Of a stretch of DNA of 45,902 nt, positions 25,467 to 36,400 are shown piece after piece. The DNA comes from an uncultured Clostridia bacterium. GTDB lineage: Bacteria > Bacillota > Clostridia > TANB77 > CAG-465. Position 1 is the first letter of the stretch, and each line of letters starts with the position of its first letter. Below the pieces are notes generated by a model that was not told the DNA's origin, did not search any database, and saw only the letters and a program-made list of their open reading frames with translations. A program made the position numbers and the translations under genes. The DNA lies in contig CANRQA010000006.1 of assembly GCA_947632635.1 (NCBI GenBank), positions 1 through 45,902 of the forward strand, in the 5' to 3' direction.

Positions 25467-26063
25467 TTAAACATTGGTAATTTGAGTAAATAAAGTAACT
25501 AAAAATTGTATAACTATTGTAGATGCAAATACTAAAACCATACCTATTACAAGAGGGACTAAACTCTTCTTTATATCTGCTTTTTGATCCGCTGACGTAT
25601 ACAAATATCTAACTCCTGCAAATATAATTCCAGCAAAAGCAGCTATTCTTATCAGTGATAAAATTGTGTTCCAAATTCTTTGTACCGGACTAAGTATCTG
25701 GCCTGGTATTTTCTCACCACTTGGTATATTACTATAATCAAAGCCGTTACCCAGATTATCATCAGGTTCTGTTTTAGGTGCTATGGCTACATTCAAATCA
25801 AGATCACTAACTGCAATATTTGCCTCACTTCCATCATACATAAAATATGCCCAAAGATCTCCGACGTATAAATCTTGTGATAACTCAATTTTGTCCCCCG
25901 ATTTTAGCTCAATAGATTTAGTACTAGTAATATTAACGGTTGTAGTTGCTCTTACAGTTAATTTTGTACCAACCGAGTATAATACTTCTTCTGCAAAGCA
26001 TAAAGAAAAAGAACACATAAATACACATATAGTAGCTATTACACAAACAATTTTCTTTTTCAA
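25467..26063 (-). CDS. VirB2/TrbC-like pilin with extracytoplasmic N-domain
   Basis: A 198-residue protein with a signal peptide ending at CFA (about 22). The beta-rich N-domain (VLYSVGTKLTVRATTT, LKSGDKIELSQDLYVGDLWA) parallels residue by residue the N-domain of the double pilin at 24497-25330. A linker follows, then two hydrophobic helices around GVRYLYTSADQKADIKKSL, the pilin loop motif of this cluster. TTG 26063 is chosen as start because GAGGTG lies 6 bases upstream; the in-frame GTG at 26072 overlaps that site. It has its own promoter built into a terminator (26079-26108) and is followed by another terminator, so its transcription is partly separate. Confidence 0.75.
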   Translation of the reverse strand: MKKKIVCVIATICVFMCSFSLCFAEEVLYSVGTKLTVRATTTVNITSTKSIELKSGDKIELSQDLYVGDLWAYFMYDGSEANIAVSDLDLNVAIAPKTEPDDNLGNGFDYSNIPSGEKIPGQILSPVQRIWNTILSLIRIAAFAGIIFAGVRYLYTSADQKADIKKSLVPLVIGMVLVFASTIVIQFLVTLFTQITNV

Positions 26064-26078
26064 TAATATCACCTCAAA

Positions 26079-26108
26079 ATTTTACACTATTTTATGTTAA
26101 AAAGTCAA
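26079..26108 (-). promoter_or_regulatory. Promoter of pilin gene 3, overlapping a terminator
   Basis: TTGACT (26103-26108), 18 bp, TAAAAT (26079-26084) on the minus strand; the -35 box is inside the 3' arm of the hairpin 26099-26130. Confidence 0.6.
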
Positions 26109-26130
26109 TGTTAAATAACATTGACTTTTT
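26099..26130 (-). terminator. Internal terminator between pilin genes 2 and 3
   Basis: A perfect 15-bp stem: 26099-26113 pairs with 26116-26130 around AA. The stem ends are A and T runs, so it could act on either strand. Confidence 0.8.
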
Positions 26131-26160
26131 AATAAATAATCAACAATAAATATTTTCAAT

Positions 26161-26541
26161 TTAAATTTTTAATATTTGCTCTGCCAATTTATGTACTATT
26201 TTAACAAGTGGTCCAGCCGCAAATATAAGTATTATTCCTAATATAATAAATATTAAGCTACCTTTTATATCACTTTTCTTATCAGCTGAAGCAAACATAT
26301 ATCTTAGCCCAACAAATATAATGCCAATGAAAGCTAATACTTGCACTACTACTGTAATTGTGCCCCAAACTCTATCCACAGTGTCATCAATACCAGATAT
26401 AGCTGACGCATTAGGATCACCACTTACCCATGGCTGTAAAGGCTCAACATCTGTACCAGTTGCAAAAATATATGTATTAAAACAAAATAACAGCAACAAC
26501 AGTATAAAAGATATACATATAAATCTTGTATAGTTATTCAT
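26161..26541 (-). CDS. VirB2/TrbC-like pilin
   Basis: A 126-residue protein with a signal peptide-like N-terminus (hydrophobic about 8-27, ending IFA). A short acidic/Pro linker (VEPLQPWVSGDPNAS) follows, then two hydrophobic helices around GLRYMFASADKKSDIKGSL. This is the standard VirB2 layout and size. ATG 26541 is chosen because TTGGAG lies a few bases upstream. It starts 39 bp after the first pilin gene without a terminator between them, so the two are probably made together. A perfect hairpin follows its stop. Confidence 0.8.
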   Translation of the reverse strand: MNNYTRFICISFILLLLLFCFNTYIFATGTDVEPLQPWVSGDPNASAISGIDDTVDRVWGTITVVVQVLAFIGIIFVGLRYMFASADKKSDIKGSLIFIILGIILIFAAGPLVKIVHKLAEQILKI

Positions 26542-26580
26542 AAAAAACTCCAATATATCTACATAGTATTTTAATAAACA

Positions 26581-26958
26581 TTATACAATTCCTGTAGTAG
26601 CTTGGTCAAATAAGCCCATTATCACTTGTACTAAAGTACTTGCTCCAAATACAAATATTGCACCTACTACAAGTATAACTGTTTGTTTCTTTATATCAGC
26701 TTTTTGGTCAGCTGAAGCAAACATATATCTTATACCTGCAAATATAATAGCTATAAAGGCAATAACTTGAGCAACAACAGTTACAGTTGTCCATATATTT
26801 TGTGCTAAATCAGTAATACCTGCTATTTCACTACCACCTGTTGGATAATCAGTATCTACGCCACCAGTAGCAAATAAACCATTGCCACTAGTAAAAACAA
26901 CTAAAAGTAGTATAACTACTGGTATCATTCTTAAAATAAATTTCTTTGAATTTTTCAT
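26581..26958 (-). CDS. VirB2/TrbC-like pilin, first gene of the cluster
   Basis: A 125-residue protein. Hydrophobic signal sequence (about 8-30, ending LFA), then a linker (GGVDTDYPTGGSEIAG), then two hydrophobic helices around GIRYMFASADQKADIKKQT. The motif is nearly the same as in the other three pilin genes, so these are paralogues. A strong AAGGAGG precedes the ATG and a good promoter lies at 26993-27020. As the first gene it may be the most expressed, as expected for a major pilin. VirB2-type proteins polymerise into the extracellular pilus or surface fibres of the apparatus. Confidence 0.82.
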   Translation of the reverse strand: MKNSKKFILRMIPVVILLLVVFTSGNGLFATGGVDTDYPTGGSEIAGITDLAQNIWTTVTVVAQVIAFIAIIFAGIRYMFASADQKADIKKQTVILVVGAIFVFGASTLVQVIMGLFDQATTGIV

Positions 26959-26992
26959 AAAATTTCCTCCTTAAAGTACAAATCATATTTTT

Positions 26993-27020
26993 ATTATATC
27001 AATTTATAAAAAAATTGCAA
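26993..27020 (-). promoter_or_regulatory. Main promoter of the secretion cluster
   Basis: TTGCAA (27015-27020), 16-bp spacer, TATAAT (26993-26998) on the minus strand, about 35 bp before the first pilin ATG. Confidence 0.7.
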
Positions 27021-27077
27021 TACTTTTTAGGCATTTTTTTTATATTTTTAACTAATTGTAACATTTTTGTAATAAAA

Positions 27078-28628
27078 TTATACATATATATCAAAGTTTC
27101 TAATAGTGCCTTTTTTTACCATATTTTCCACTATATAGTTTCTTACTTTTTTAGATTCTTGCCAAAACATATCTTTTTCATCGTTTATTATAAAAATCTC
27201 TATATTTCCTTTTTCATGTAACTTTTCTAATTCATCAATTAGGCCTTGCTCCCCTTTTCCGCCAAGATTTCCTAAAAACGGTAAATCAAATTTTCCATTA
27301 CTTATTTTTAACGGTATCATATATAAAGCTGCCTCTTTATCCAATATAATAACAGTTATATTTTCTTCTCTTTTTTCTTTTATATATCTTGTTATATCAT
27401 TTATTTTTGATATATTTTCTTTATCCATTAGTAAATTATCAAATACATTAGATGCTTCTATTTTACCAATATAATTATTTTTATATTTCAAATATAAATT
27501 TATATCTTTTATTGAACTATATCCAAGCATTACAATTATCACAATATTTATAATATATGGCGTTAACTTTATTAAATTAACCTCTTTAAAGTTATCAAAG
27601 ATTAATATTTGTGTTAAATATAAAACAAATACATTTGATATAATAGTAGCCATTTTTACATGATAAATATTAAAAATTGGATAAAAGATAAAAAGAAATG
27701 GTAATGAAACTATCATTATATCTACTAATTTATTTAATTTTTCTTTTGATATCTTTTCGTCAGTTTTATTTAATTTACATATGATTAATGTAGTAATAAT
27801 AGAAATTAATGTTATAATTAAAAGCATTATTCTAAAATCAAAATATGTGATACTTATCCAAATATTATTTTGTTTAAATTCATTTATACCAAAAACTATA
27901 TAATCTAAAAATGAGCCAAGTTCGCTTGTTTTATACATATATAGTAAAAAGATTAGTAAAAGAATAAAGGCAGATGATAATTGTATAAATAAAGTTTTAA
28001 AAAATGTTTTTAAATCTTTTTTTCGTATAAATTCTACTATGATAATTGATAAAATATAAAAAGCACCTATATTTTGCTTTGTTAAAAATACTATAAACAT
28101 ACTAACGCCAATTAAGCTATTATATATAGTTTCTTGTCCTTTAGATATTTTATCTCTTTTCTCATATATTTTAAAATATAACGTAAGTCCAATTAAGACA
28201 AAGCACATTGCTAAAGTATTGTAATTTGCAGCATATAGAGTAGTTTTTAATAAAAATATTATAATTGTTGTATAAGTAAATGAATAAACTTTCTTTTTTA
28301 TTATAACATTAATTAAACTATATAGTGACATATACATTAATACTGCAATGAAAATAGCATATATTCTAAATGAAAATAATGTTGCACCAAATATTTTCAT
28401 AAATATTAAACCAATATAAAAAAATAGTGGTGTTATTATTATATTTGTATCTGTATATATTCCATATCCATTGTATATTTTATATAAATTTTGAAAATTC
28501 CAAAGTTCATCTGAAGCATCTATTTTTTTTGATAGTATTAGACCTATGAACATACCAATTCCAATTATTATAATAAATATATAATCTATCATAGGAATTT
28601 TCTTTATATTATTTATAATTTTATGCAC
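27078..28628 (-). CDS. GT-C fold (GT39/ArnT-like) membrane glycosyltransferase-like protein
   Basis: A 516-residue polytopic protein with about ten membrane helices and a C-terminal soluble domain of about 120 residues. The first loop after TM1 contains KKIDASDELWNFQNLY, the acidic loop (DxxDE-like) that carries the catalytic Asp in polyprenyl-phosphate-sugar-dependent GT-C enzymes such as PMT and ArnT families. The C-terminal part (YIKEKREENITVIILDKEAA) is typical of soluble tails of such proteins. It would transfer a sugar on the outer face of the membrane; acceptor unknown. GTG 28628 is preferred because GGTGG lies just upstream; GTG 28637 overlaps that site. A terminator separates it from the histidine kinase gene. 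No promoter was recognised. Confidence 0.6.
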   Translation of the reverse strand: MHKIINNIKKIPMIDYIFIIIIGIGMFIGLILSKKIDASDELWNFQNLYKIYNGYGIYTDTNIIITPLFFYIGLIFMKIFGATLFSFRIYAIFIAVLMYMSLYSLINVIIKKKVYSFTYTTIIIFLLKTTLYAANYNTLAMCFVLIGLTLYFKIYEKRDKISKGQETIYNSLIGVSMFIVFLTKQNIGAFYILSIIIVEFIRKKDLKTFFKTLFIQLSSAFILLLIFLLYMYKTSELGSFLDYIVFGINEFKQNNIWISITYFDFRIMLLIITLISIITTLIICKLNKTDEKISKEKLNKLVDIMIVSLPFLFIFYPIFNIYHVKMATIISNVFVLYLTQILIFDNFKEVNLIKLTPYIINIVIIVMLGYSSIKDINLYLKYKNNYIGKIEASNVFDNLLMDKENISKINDITRYIKEKREENITVIILDKEAALYMIPLKISNGKFDLPFLGNLGGKGEQGLIDELEKLHEKGNIEIFIINDEKDMFWQESKKVRNYIVENMVKKGTIRNFDIYV

Positions 28629-28665
28629 ATTATCCACCTTTCTTAAAATGATTTAAGCTTATTAG

Positions 28666-28702
28666 AAAATATTAGTTGAAGAAAAACTCCAACTAATATT
28701 TT
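28666..28702. terminator. Terminator after the histidine kinase gene
   Basis: A 13-bp stem, 28666-28678 with 28690-28702, with T runs on both outer sides. It ends the NRPS-kinase transcript. Confidence 0.8.
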
Positions 28703-28718
28703 TAATTATAAATTTAAC

Positions 28719-30470
28719 TTAAGCTCTAGGTATTGAAATGTAAAATGTTGTTCCCTCACCTTTTTCACTATCAAATGTTATATCACCATTAAAGTTACCT
28801 TTTATAACAGAATATGCAAGATAAAGACCAAGTCCTGTACCAATAGTACCTTTTGTTGTTAATATATTTTTAAATATATATGGTGCTATTTCTTCATCAA
28901 TTCCACCTGCATAATCAATAACTTTTATTAAAGCCATAGACTTTGGAGCTTTTTCAACAACAAGCTCTACTTTTCCGCCTGCTTTTCCAGCATATGCTTG
29001 TGCTGCATTTACAACTAAATTAGTTAATACTTGTCCTAATTTTGTTGGATCTCCATTTACTTCTAAATCATCTTTTATATCTATGACAATTTCAGCATTA
29101 TTTTTCTTCAACTCATGAAATGTTATATATTTTATATCATTAATAACATCACTAATCTTAAACTTAACATTATTATCAGAGCCTAAATTTCTAATTTGAT
29201 TTCTCATGCTATTTACAATATTAATAATTTTAGTTGCACAATTATCCATTCTTTCTAATATTTCTTTTTCTTCATCAGTCTTAGCGCAACCCATTTGGTC
29301 TAGCATAAGAATTCCTGTTTTTATTGCTGATATAGGAGTATTTATATCATGGGCTACTCCTCCTGCAAGTTCACCAATTGAAACAAGTTGTCCCTGCTTT
29401 ACGATAATATCTTGTTTTTCTTCTATCTGTTTAATATCTTCTTTATGCTGCGTTATATCCTTAAAGAGTAACAAAGTTCCAACATATTCTTTTGAATTTG
29501 ATGTAGCAGAAATTGGATGTATATCCACTTCAAAATATCTATCAAAACCTTTTGTAACAAAATGATATTCATCTGTTACTATTTTACCTGTTTTACGTGT
29601 CTTATCAATATTTTCCTTTAATTTTTTTAAACTAATTGTTTTGGTATTTTCAATTAATTTAAATAAATTATCATCCTTTGAAATATCAAAAGCCTCTTTA
29701 AATTTATTTTCAAAAGTCTTATTCATTTCAGCAATTGTGCCATCATCTGATATAACAACATAAGCATCAGACATTGTATTTATAACTGTCTTAAATGCAA
29801 CTGGTGTTATATTTAGTGCTTTAAACTTAAATATTGCTAAATAATAACAAATTGATGTAACAATGAAAAGTATTGGAGTAATATATATAGTCATTGATAT
29901 TATCTTTAAAGTCCCAAAAATATTAACGACAATTGGTACAAGTCCACCTAGTACCATAAGGCAAGTTTGTATTGAGAAAAAACCTGATTTTCTCATTGAA
30001 GCCACTATAAGATTTACCATTGCTAAAAATATTAACAAATATGAATATGCTGAATATATATAGAAGAACGGTCCATATATTACTTCTTGTATATTTGTTG
30101 AATATTGTTGGAAAAATAAATGATGTAAATCATTTGTCCATAAAACTATTATCCATATCAAAGGGAATAATAATAATATTTTTATCCTATTTATACATAC
30201 ATTAGAATGTTTAAAAGTATGTGATATAAAAAAGAAAAATACAGGTGTAAAGAACACTCCAAAATATGCTATGTAATCAAAATATATTGGTGGTATATTT
30301 GTATTAACAAATATTAATTGTAATATTAATCCAAATATATGAATATTAAGACATATAAATAATGCAAAGAATTCCTTAAACAAAAGTCCTTTATCTTTTT
30401 TCTTTATTAATCTATATTCCATAAATAAAACTACTAAAAGAGATATAATTAAGCAAATTAAATTAATCAT
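28719..30470 (-). CDS. Orphan membrane sensor histidine kinase (7TM-PAS-HisKA-HATPase)
   Basis: A 583-residue protein. The N-terminal about 215 residues hold seven predicted helices of the 'histidine kinase N-terminal 7TM' kind. A PAS domain (about 225-345, DAYVVISDDGTIAEMN at its start) follows, then the H-box GELAGGVAHDINTPISAIK with the phosphorylated His near 372. The ATPase domain has LTNLVVNAAQAY (N box), VIDYAGGIDEE (G1) and GTGLGLYLAY (G2). All catalytic motifs look intact. No response regulator is encoded nearby. ATG 30470 lies inside the last codons of the NRPS gene: its start and the NRPS TAA overlap by 8 bases, and GTAGGTGA within the NRPS codons is its ribosome site. This translational coupling links it to the NRPS, perhaps to sense the product or the state of the membrane. 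Confidence 0.88.
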   Translation of the reverse strand: MINLICLIISLLVVLFMEYRLIKKKDKGLLFKEFFALFICLNIHIFGLILQLIFVNTNIPPIYFDYIAYFGVFFTPVFFFFISHTFKHSNVCINRIKILLLFPLIWIIVLWTNDLHHLFFQQYSTNIQEVIYGPFFYIYSAYSYLLIFLAMVNLIVASMRKSGFFSIQTCLMVLGGLVPIVVNIFGTLKIISMTIYITPILFIVTSICYYLAIFKFKALNITPVAFKTVINTMSDAYVVISDDGTIAEMNKTFENKFKEAFDISKDDNLFKLIENTKTISLKKLKENIDKTRKTGKIVTDEYHFVTKGFDRYFEVDIHPISATSNSKEYVGTLLLFKDITQHKEDIKQIEEKQDIIVKQGQLVSIGELAGGVAHDINTPISAIKTGILMLDQMGCAKTDEEKEILERMDNCATKIINIVNSMRNQIRNLGSDNNVKFKISDVINDIKYITFHELKKNNAEIVIDIKDDLEVNGDPTKLGQVLTNLVVNAAQAYAGKAGGKVELVVEKAPKSMALIKVIDYAGGIDEEIAPYIFKNILTTKGTIGTGLGLYLAYSVIKGNFNGDITFDSEKGEGTTFYISIPRA

Positions 30471-33400
30471 TTTTATCACCTACATTTATAAATTTGATAT
30501 CAATCAAATACTGTATGTATTTCTTTAAATATTCTTTGTCAATATTAGGCCATTGAAAATTCAGTTCTTTTAAAATTTTTTTTGTAAATTCTGATTTAAT
30601 AATAATATTATTATTATACCTTAAAGAACCATCTTTATCAATGTCGGATAGAATTCCTTCAATCTCACTTACTTTATCATTATTAGATAAATATTTATTA
30701 ATAAGTTTTTGAGTTTCTTCATCAGAAATTACATTGATATTAATACCAAATTCTTTTAAAGTATCTATAACAAATGGCATTTGAGCATGATTATGATTAA
30801 ATAAATGATATATATTATAATTTTCATCTAATTTAGCTATTTTTACAACGGCATTAGACGCATAATCAATAGGAGTCATTTCTAAATAAATATCAAATAC
30901 ATTTTTTGGCATTACTTTTAAATTAACCAATGTTTTTATTCTGTTAGAAAAAGCATTTTCTTCGACATTAGGTTGAAATTTTCCATCCGTATATCTTCCT
31001 GTAAGATTGCCTAATCTTATAATTTTAGCTTTTAGATTATATTCACTTATAGCTTCTAATACCAATCGTTCAGCTAAAAATTTAGTATAAACGTATACAT
31101 TATCCAAATCTTGGCCAATATACAAATCTCTTTCTGAATATTCTTTAATTCCTACTATTCCTTTTTGTATTACTTGTCCCCCCTCAATTATATTTCCCGA
31201 TACGCTTAAAGTAGAGATTTGGATTAATTCCTTATTATATTTATTACAAAATTTTATTAAATTTCTTACAGCATCTACATTAATATTCATAAAATATTTT
31301 AAATTACCATAATGTTTTACACAAGCTGCACAGTTAATTATAATATCTATATTATTAATAATATCTGAGTTATCTATATTTGCAAATATATTTTCATTTG
31401 TAAGATCTCCTTTTATTAATTCTATTTTATCTAATATAATTTTTGATTCTGTTTCGTTAAAGAAAAATTTTAATTGCTTTCTAATTCTAGTATGTATATT
31501 TTCATTATTTTTTTCTCTAACCAAACAATATACTTTTTTTACCCCACTTTTTATCAGTTCATCTAATACATGTATTCCTAAAAATCCAGTGACTCCAGTA
31601 AGTAGTACATTTCCTAAATTATTCTTAATATTAATTTTTTTATTAGAAATTATATTATTTTTAATTATACTATTTATACTTTTATAATCATAATTTTCTA
31701 TCCCATTAGATATAGAATTTTTAGGACTATTATTAAATAAATAATTATAAATCTCTAAAACTGTAGTATATTTAAAAACATCTGAATATGTTAAATTATA
31801 TCCATTTTGCACCATTTCTGATACCAAAGATACTACTAATAAAGAATCACCACCATTCTTAAAGAAATCACTTGTTATTCCTATATTATCATTAGATAAG
31901 ACTTTTTTATAAATTTTTAAGAGCTTTCTCTGTTCTTCATTTTTTGGTAGGTCAACTTTATTTTCATCGAATAAATCTATAATAGGCAGAGATTTTTTAT
32001 CAACTTTTCCGTTTTGAGTAAGTGGAATCTTGTCTATCTCAACAAACTTATAAGGTATCATATATACTGGTAAATATTTATTCAAATAAGCTCTAATTTC
32101 TTCTTCTTTTATTTTACTTGACGCCACATAATATGCAATTAGATATTTTTGATTGCCTTTCTCTATAATATTTATAGCTACTTCCTTTATACCATTTATC
32201 TCCAGTATTCTATTTTGAATTTCAAGTATTTCTATTCTTTGTCCTCTAATTTTTATTTGGGTATCGATTCTGCTAATATAATTTAGATTTCCCTGATTAT
32301 CCCAATATGTTAAATCACCAGTTTTATATATTTTTTCTCTTACTTGTTCAATATTAGTAAATTTTTCTTTTGTAAGTTCTTCTCTATTAATATACCCCAG
32401 TCCTAAACCATCACCTCCAACATATAAGTCACCTGGAACTCCTATAGGACAAATTCTACCACATTTATCTATTACATAACAAACGTTATTAGAAACTACT
32501 TTCCCTATAGGTATATCTTCATTATAAATCTTATCTATTAAATTAGCTGTACATATTACTGTATTTTCTGCTGGTCCATATACATTATACAACTTCACAT
32601 TCGGACAATTAATATGTAAATTATTTGCATATTTAGCTAGCATAACGTCACCACCAACATATATAGATTTCATTGTTTTAAACATTCCAGCATCATATTC
32701 AACCAATTTATTAAATATAGGTGTAGGAATAAGAGTAGTTGTTATACTATTATTAGATATATATTTCTTATATACTAAAGGATTCAATACATCTTCTTTT
32801 AATAACATATGTAATGTCATTCCATTTATAAAAGCTCCCCATATTTCAAATGTGGAAGTATCAAAAGTAAGAGTTCCCGAATTTAACATTACATCATTTT
32901 CAGTAAAACTTAAATAATTTGAATTAGTAACAAGTCTAATAATTCCTCTATTAATTATCATTATTCCTTTAGGATTACCAGTTGTTCCAGATGTATATAT
33001 TATGTGTACTATATCATTACTTGTTCTATTTATATTAATGTTTGTGTTATCTAACTTGCAATATTCATCATAAACTTTATTAACATCAATAATAGGTATA
33101 TCTACTATATCTCTATAATATTTTTCAAAAGTTAGTATTAGTTTAGAATTTGCATTTAATATCATATATTTCATACGTTCATCTGGCAATTCTTTTGTTA
33201 GAGATATATATATAGCCCCACATTTTAATACAGCTAAAATACTTATAATATATTCAATAGATTTATCCATCATTATACTTATTATATCATTAGGTTTAAC
33301 TCCTATTTTAATCAAATATCTAGATAATTGATTTGCTTTATCATTTAATTCCTTGTATGTTAAACTTTCGCCATAAAAGATAATTGCTTTTTTGTTTGGA

Positions 33401-36400
33401 TATTTTACAACATTTTCCTCAAACAAATCTATAACAGTTTTATCATTCGGATAATCAGTTTTAGTATCATTATATTTGTTAAGTATTGTATCTTTTTCTT
33501 CTTTTGTAATTATATCTATATCAGATAATTTACCTGATTTATTATCAAGCATAGAATTTATTGCATTTATATAATGGTTAGCAAACCTATTAATTGTTTC
33601 TTTAGAAAACAAATCAGAAGCATATTCAATATTAATATCAAAAACATCATTATTTGGCATAACTTCAAGTGTAATATCAAATTTTGAAGTATTTGTAGAT
33701 ATTCCTGATAATTCCACTTTTTCATTTTCAAATCTAATATCAGGCATACCTGTATTTTGATAAACAAACATTACATCAAACAATGGATTTCTTGATGGGT
33801 CTCTTGTAATATTTAAATCTTTTACTAAACTTTCATATGAATATATATCATTATCAATACTATCTAAAACTCTTGTTTGAGTATCCTTAATATAACTTAT
33901 AACATTATCATCAACGTTTAGTTTTGTCCTAAAAGGTATAGTTTTAACAAACATACCAATTTGGTCTATTTCCTCTTGTATATTTCTTCCAGATGTTGCC
34001 ATTCCAACAATTATATCATTAGAATACATATATTTTGATAATAACAAGTTAAACATTGATAAAAATACACTATTTAATGTAACTTTATTATCATTAACAA
34101 AATTATATATTAAATTAGATGTTTTCTTATCTATTTTAAAAGTTAACTTATTACCTACAAAAGTTCTTTCCTTTTTTCTTTTATTATCTAAAATCATATT
34201 ATTGTCAGGTAATTCTTCAGCAAACATATCAGTAAAATACTTTTTTGCTTTGTTATATTTTTCACTTGTTTTTAATTCTTTTTCATATAACGCAAATTGT
34301 CCAAAAGAATTTTTTTCTTTTTCTAGGTTTTCTTCATTATATGCTTTCTTTAATTTATCTAAAAATATATTCATTGATAAGCCGTCAAATATTATATGAT
34401 GAATATTTACAACCATATATACATTATTTTCTGTTTTAAATATATTTATATTAAATAACAAGTCATCTAATAAATCAAAAGATTTTAAACAGTCTTTTTT
34501 TCTTTTCTCATAATCTTTTTCTAATATATAATATACAGGAACATCATATTTCCTAGATTTATCTATTTTTTGGAACAACTCACCATTTATCATTTCTATT
34601 TTTGTAAAAAATGTATCAGCTGAGTTTACAACTTGTTTTACAGCGTTAATTAGTTTTTCAATATTTATATTATTTGAAAATTTCATTTCAAATGGTATAT
34701 TATACATAATATTATCTGGGTTTAATGAATAATTAGTAAATATTCCAAACTGTGCGGAAGATAATGGATATTTTTCAGATTTTATATTAAAATTAGATTT
34801 ATTTTTATCTAATTTTTCTATATATTTTTCTATATCCTGAACTGTACAATTATTAGATAGTTCTCTAATTGAAATCTCAACACAAAACTCATCATTTATT
34901 CTTGTTATTAATTGAATTAAAGAAAGTGAATCTCCACCCAATTCAAAGAAGTCATCATTTATACCTATATTGTTAATTTTTAAGACTTCTGAAAAAATAT
35001 AAGAAATTTTCCTTTCAATTTCATTTTTTGGATATATTTTTTCATTTACTGCTAACTCTATTTTAGGTAATTTTTTTCTATCTACTTTTCCTAAAGTATT
35101 TATTTCAAATTTATCCACTTGTTTATATAATTTAGGAATCATGTATTTAGGCAACTTAGATTTAAGATAATTATATATTTCATTATAATCTATAGGTTTT
35201 GAAGAAGTATAATAAGCACATATTTGCTCTTTTTCGTTTATAATAACAATAGCCTCTCCTACATCATCATATTCTTTTATAACATTCTCTATTTCGGATA
35301 TTTCAATTCTTAATCCATGCAATTTTATCTGTGAATCTAACCTTCCTAAATATTCAAGTTCTCCTTTGTAATTATATTTAGAAATATCCCCAGTTTTATA
35401 TGTTAATCTATCGTTATAATATATAAACTTCTCACTTGTACTTATACTATTGTTATAATATCCTTTTGCTACTCCATCGCCAGATATACATAGCTCACCA
35501 TTACTACCAATTGGGACTAATCTATTCTTTTTGTCTAATATATACGAAACTACATTTGGAAGTGATTTTCCTATATTTATTTCATTTTCTGCCATAATTT
35601 CTTTTGCTGAAGACCAAACAGTTATTTCTGTTGGTCCATATCCATTATATATTTTTGCATTTTCAGCATATTTTCTTAAAAGACTATAATATTGTGGTGG
35701 AAATACTTCACCACCAAGCATTATCCTTTTTAAACTTTTAATTGCATTATCAATATCACTTGAGCTTAACAATAATTTCATTCTAGTTGGGGTCATATTA
35801 ACAATTTCTATTTTATATTTTTTTATTAAATTGCTAATTTTAACTGGAATTTTCTGTTCATCTTCATTTGCAAGAATAATTTTTTTTCCAAAAACAAGTG
35901 GTATAAAGAATTCTAATATTGATATATCAAATGAATATGATGAAAAAGCCCCAAAAACACTTACTTCTTCTAAATTTTGATATAAATATACACTATATAC
36001 CAGATGTAATAAATTTTTATGCTGTATCATTACTCCTTTTGGTCTACCTGTAGTCCCAGATGTATATATTATATATACAAGATTATCTAAACTATTATTA
36101 ACTTTTATATTTGTAGACTTAAAATCTTCAAATGAGTTTATTCTTAAATCAATTTTTGATATTACTTCAGAAGAAAAATCAATATTATGTATAGCTAATT
36201 TTGAGTTACTATCATTTAGCATATATTCTATTCTTTCGGTTGGAAAATCAGGGTCAATTGGAAGATATGCAGCACCCGATTTTAATACACCTAAAATAGC
36301 TATAATCATGTCAAATGACCTTTTAAGTATTAATGCTACAATATCATTTGGCTTTATTCCTTTTTCTTCTACAAGATAATGTGCAAGTTGATTTGCTTTT

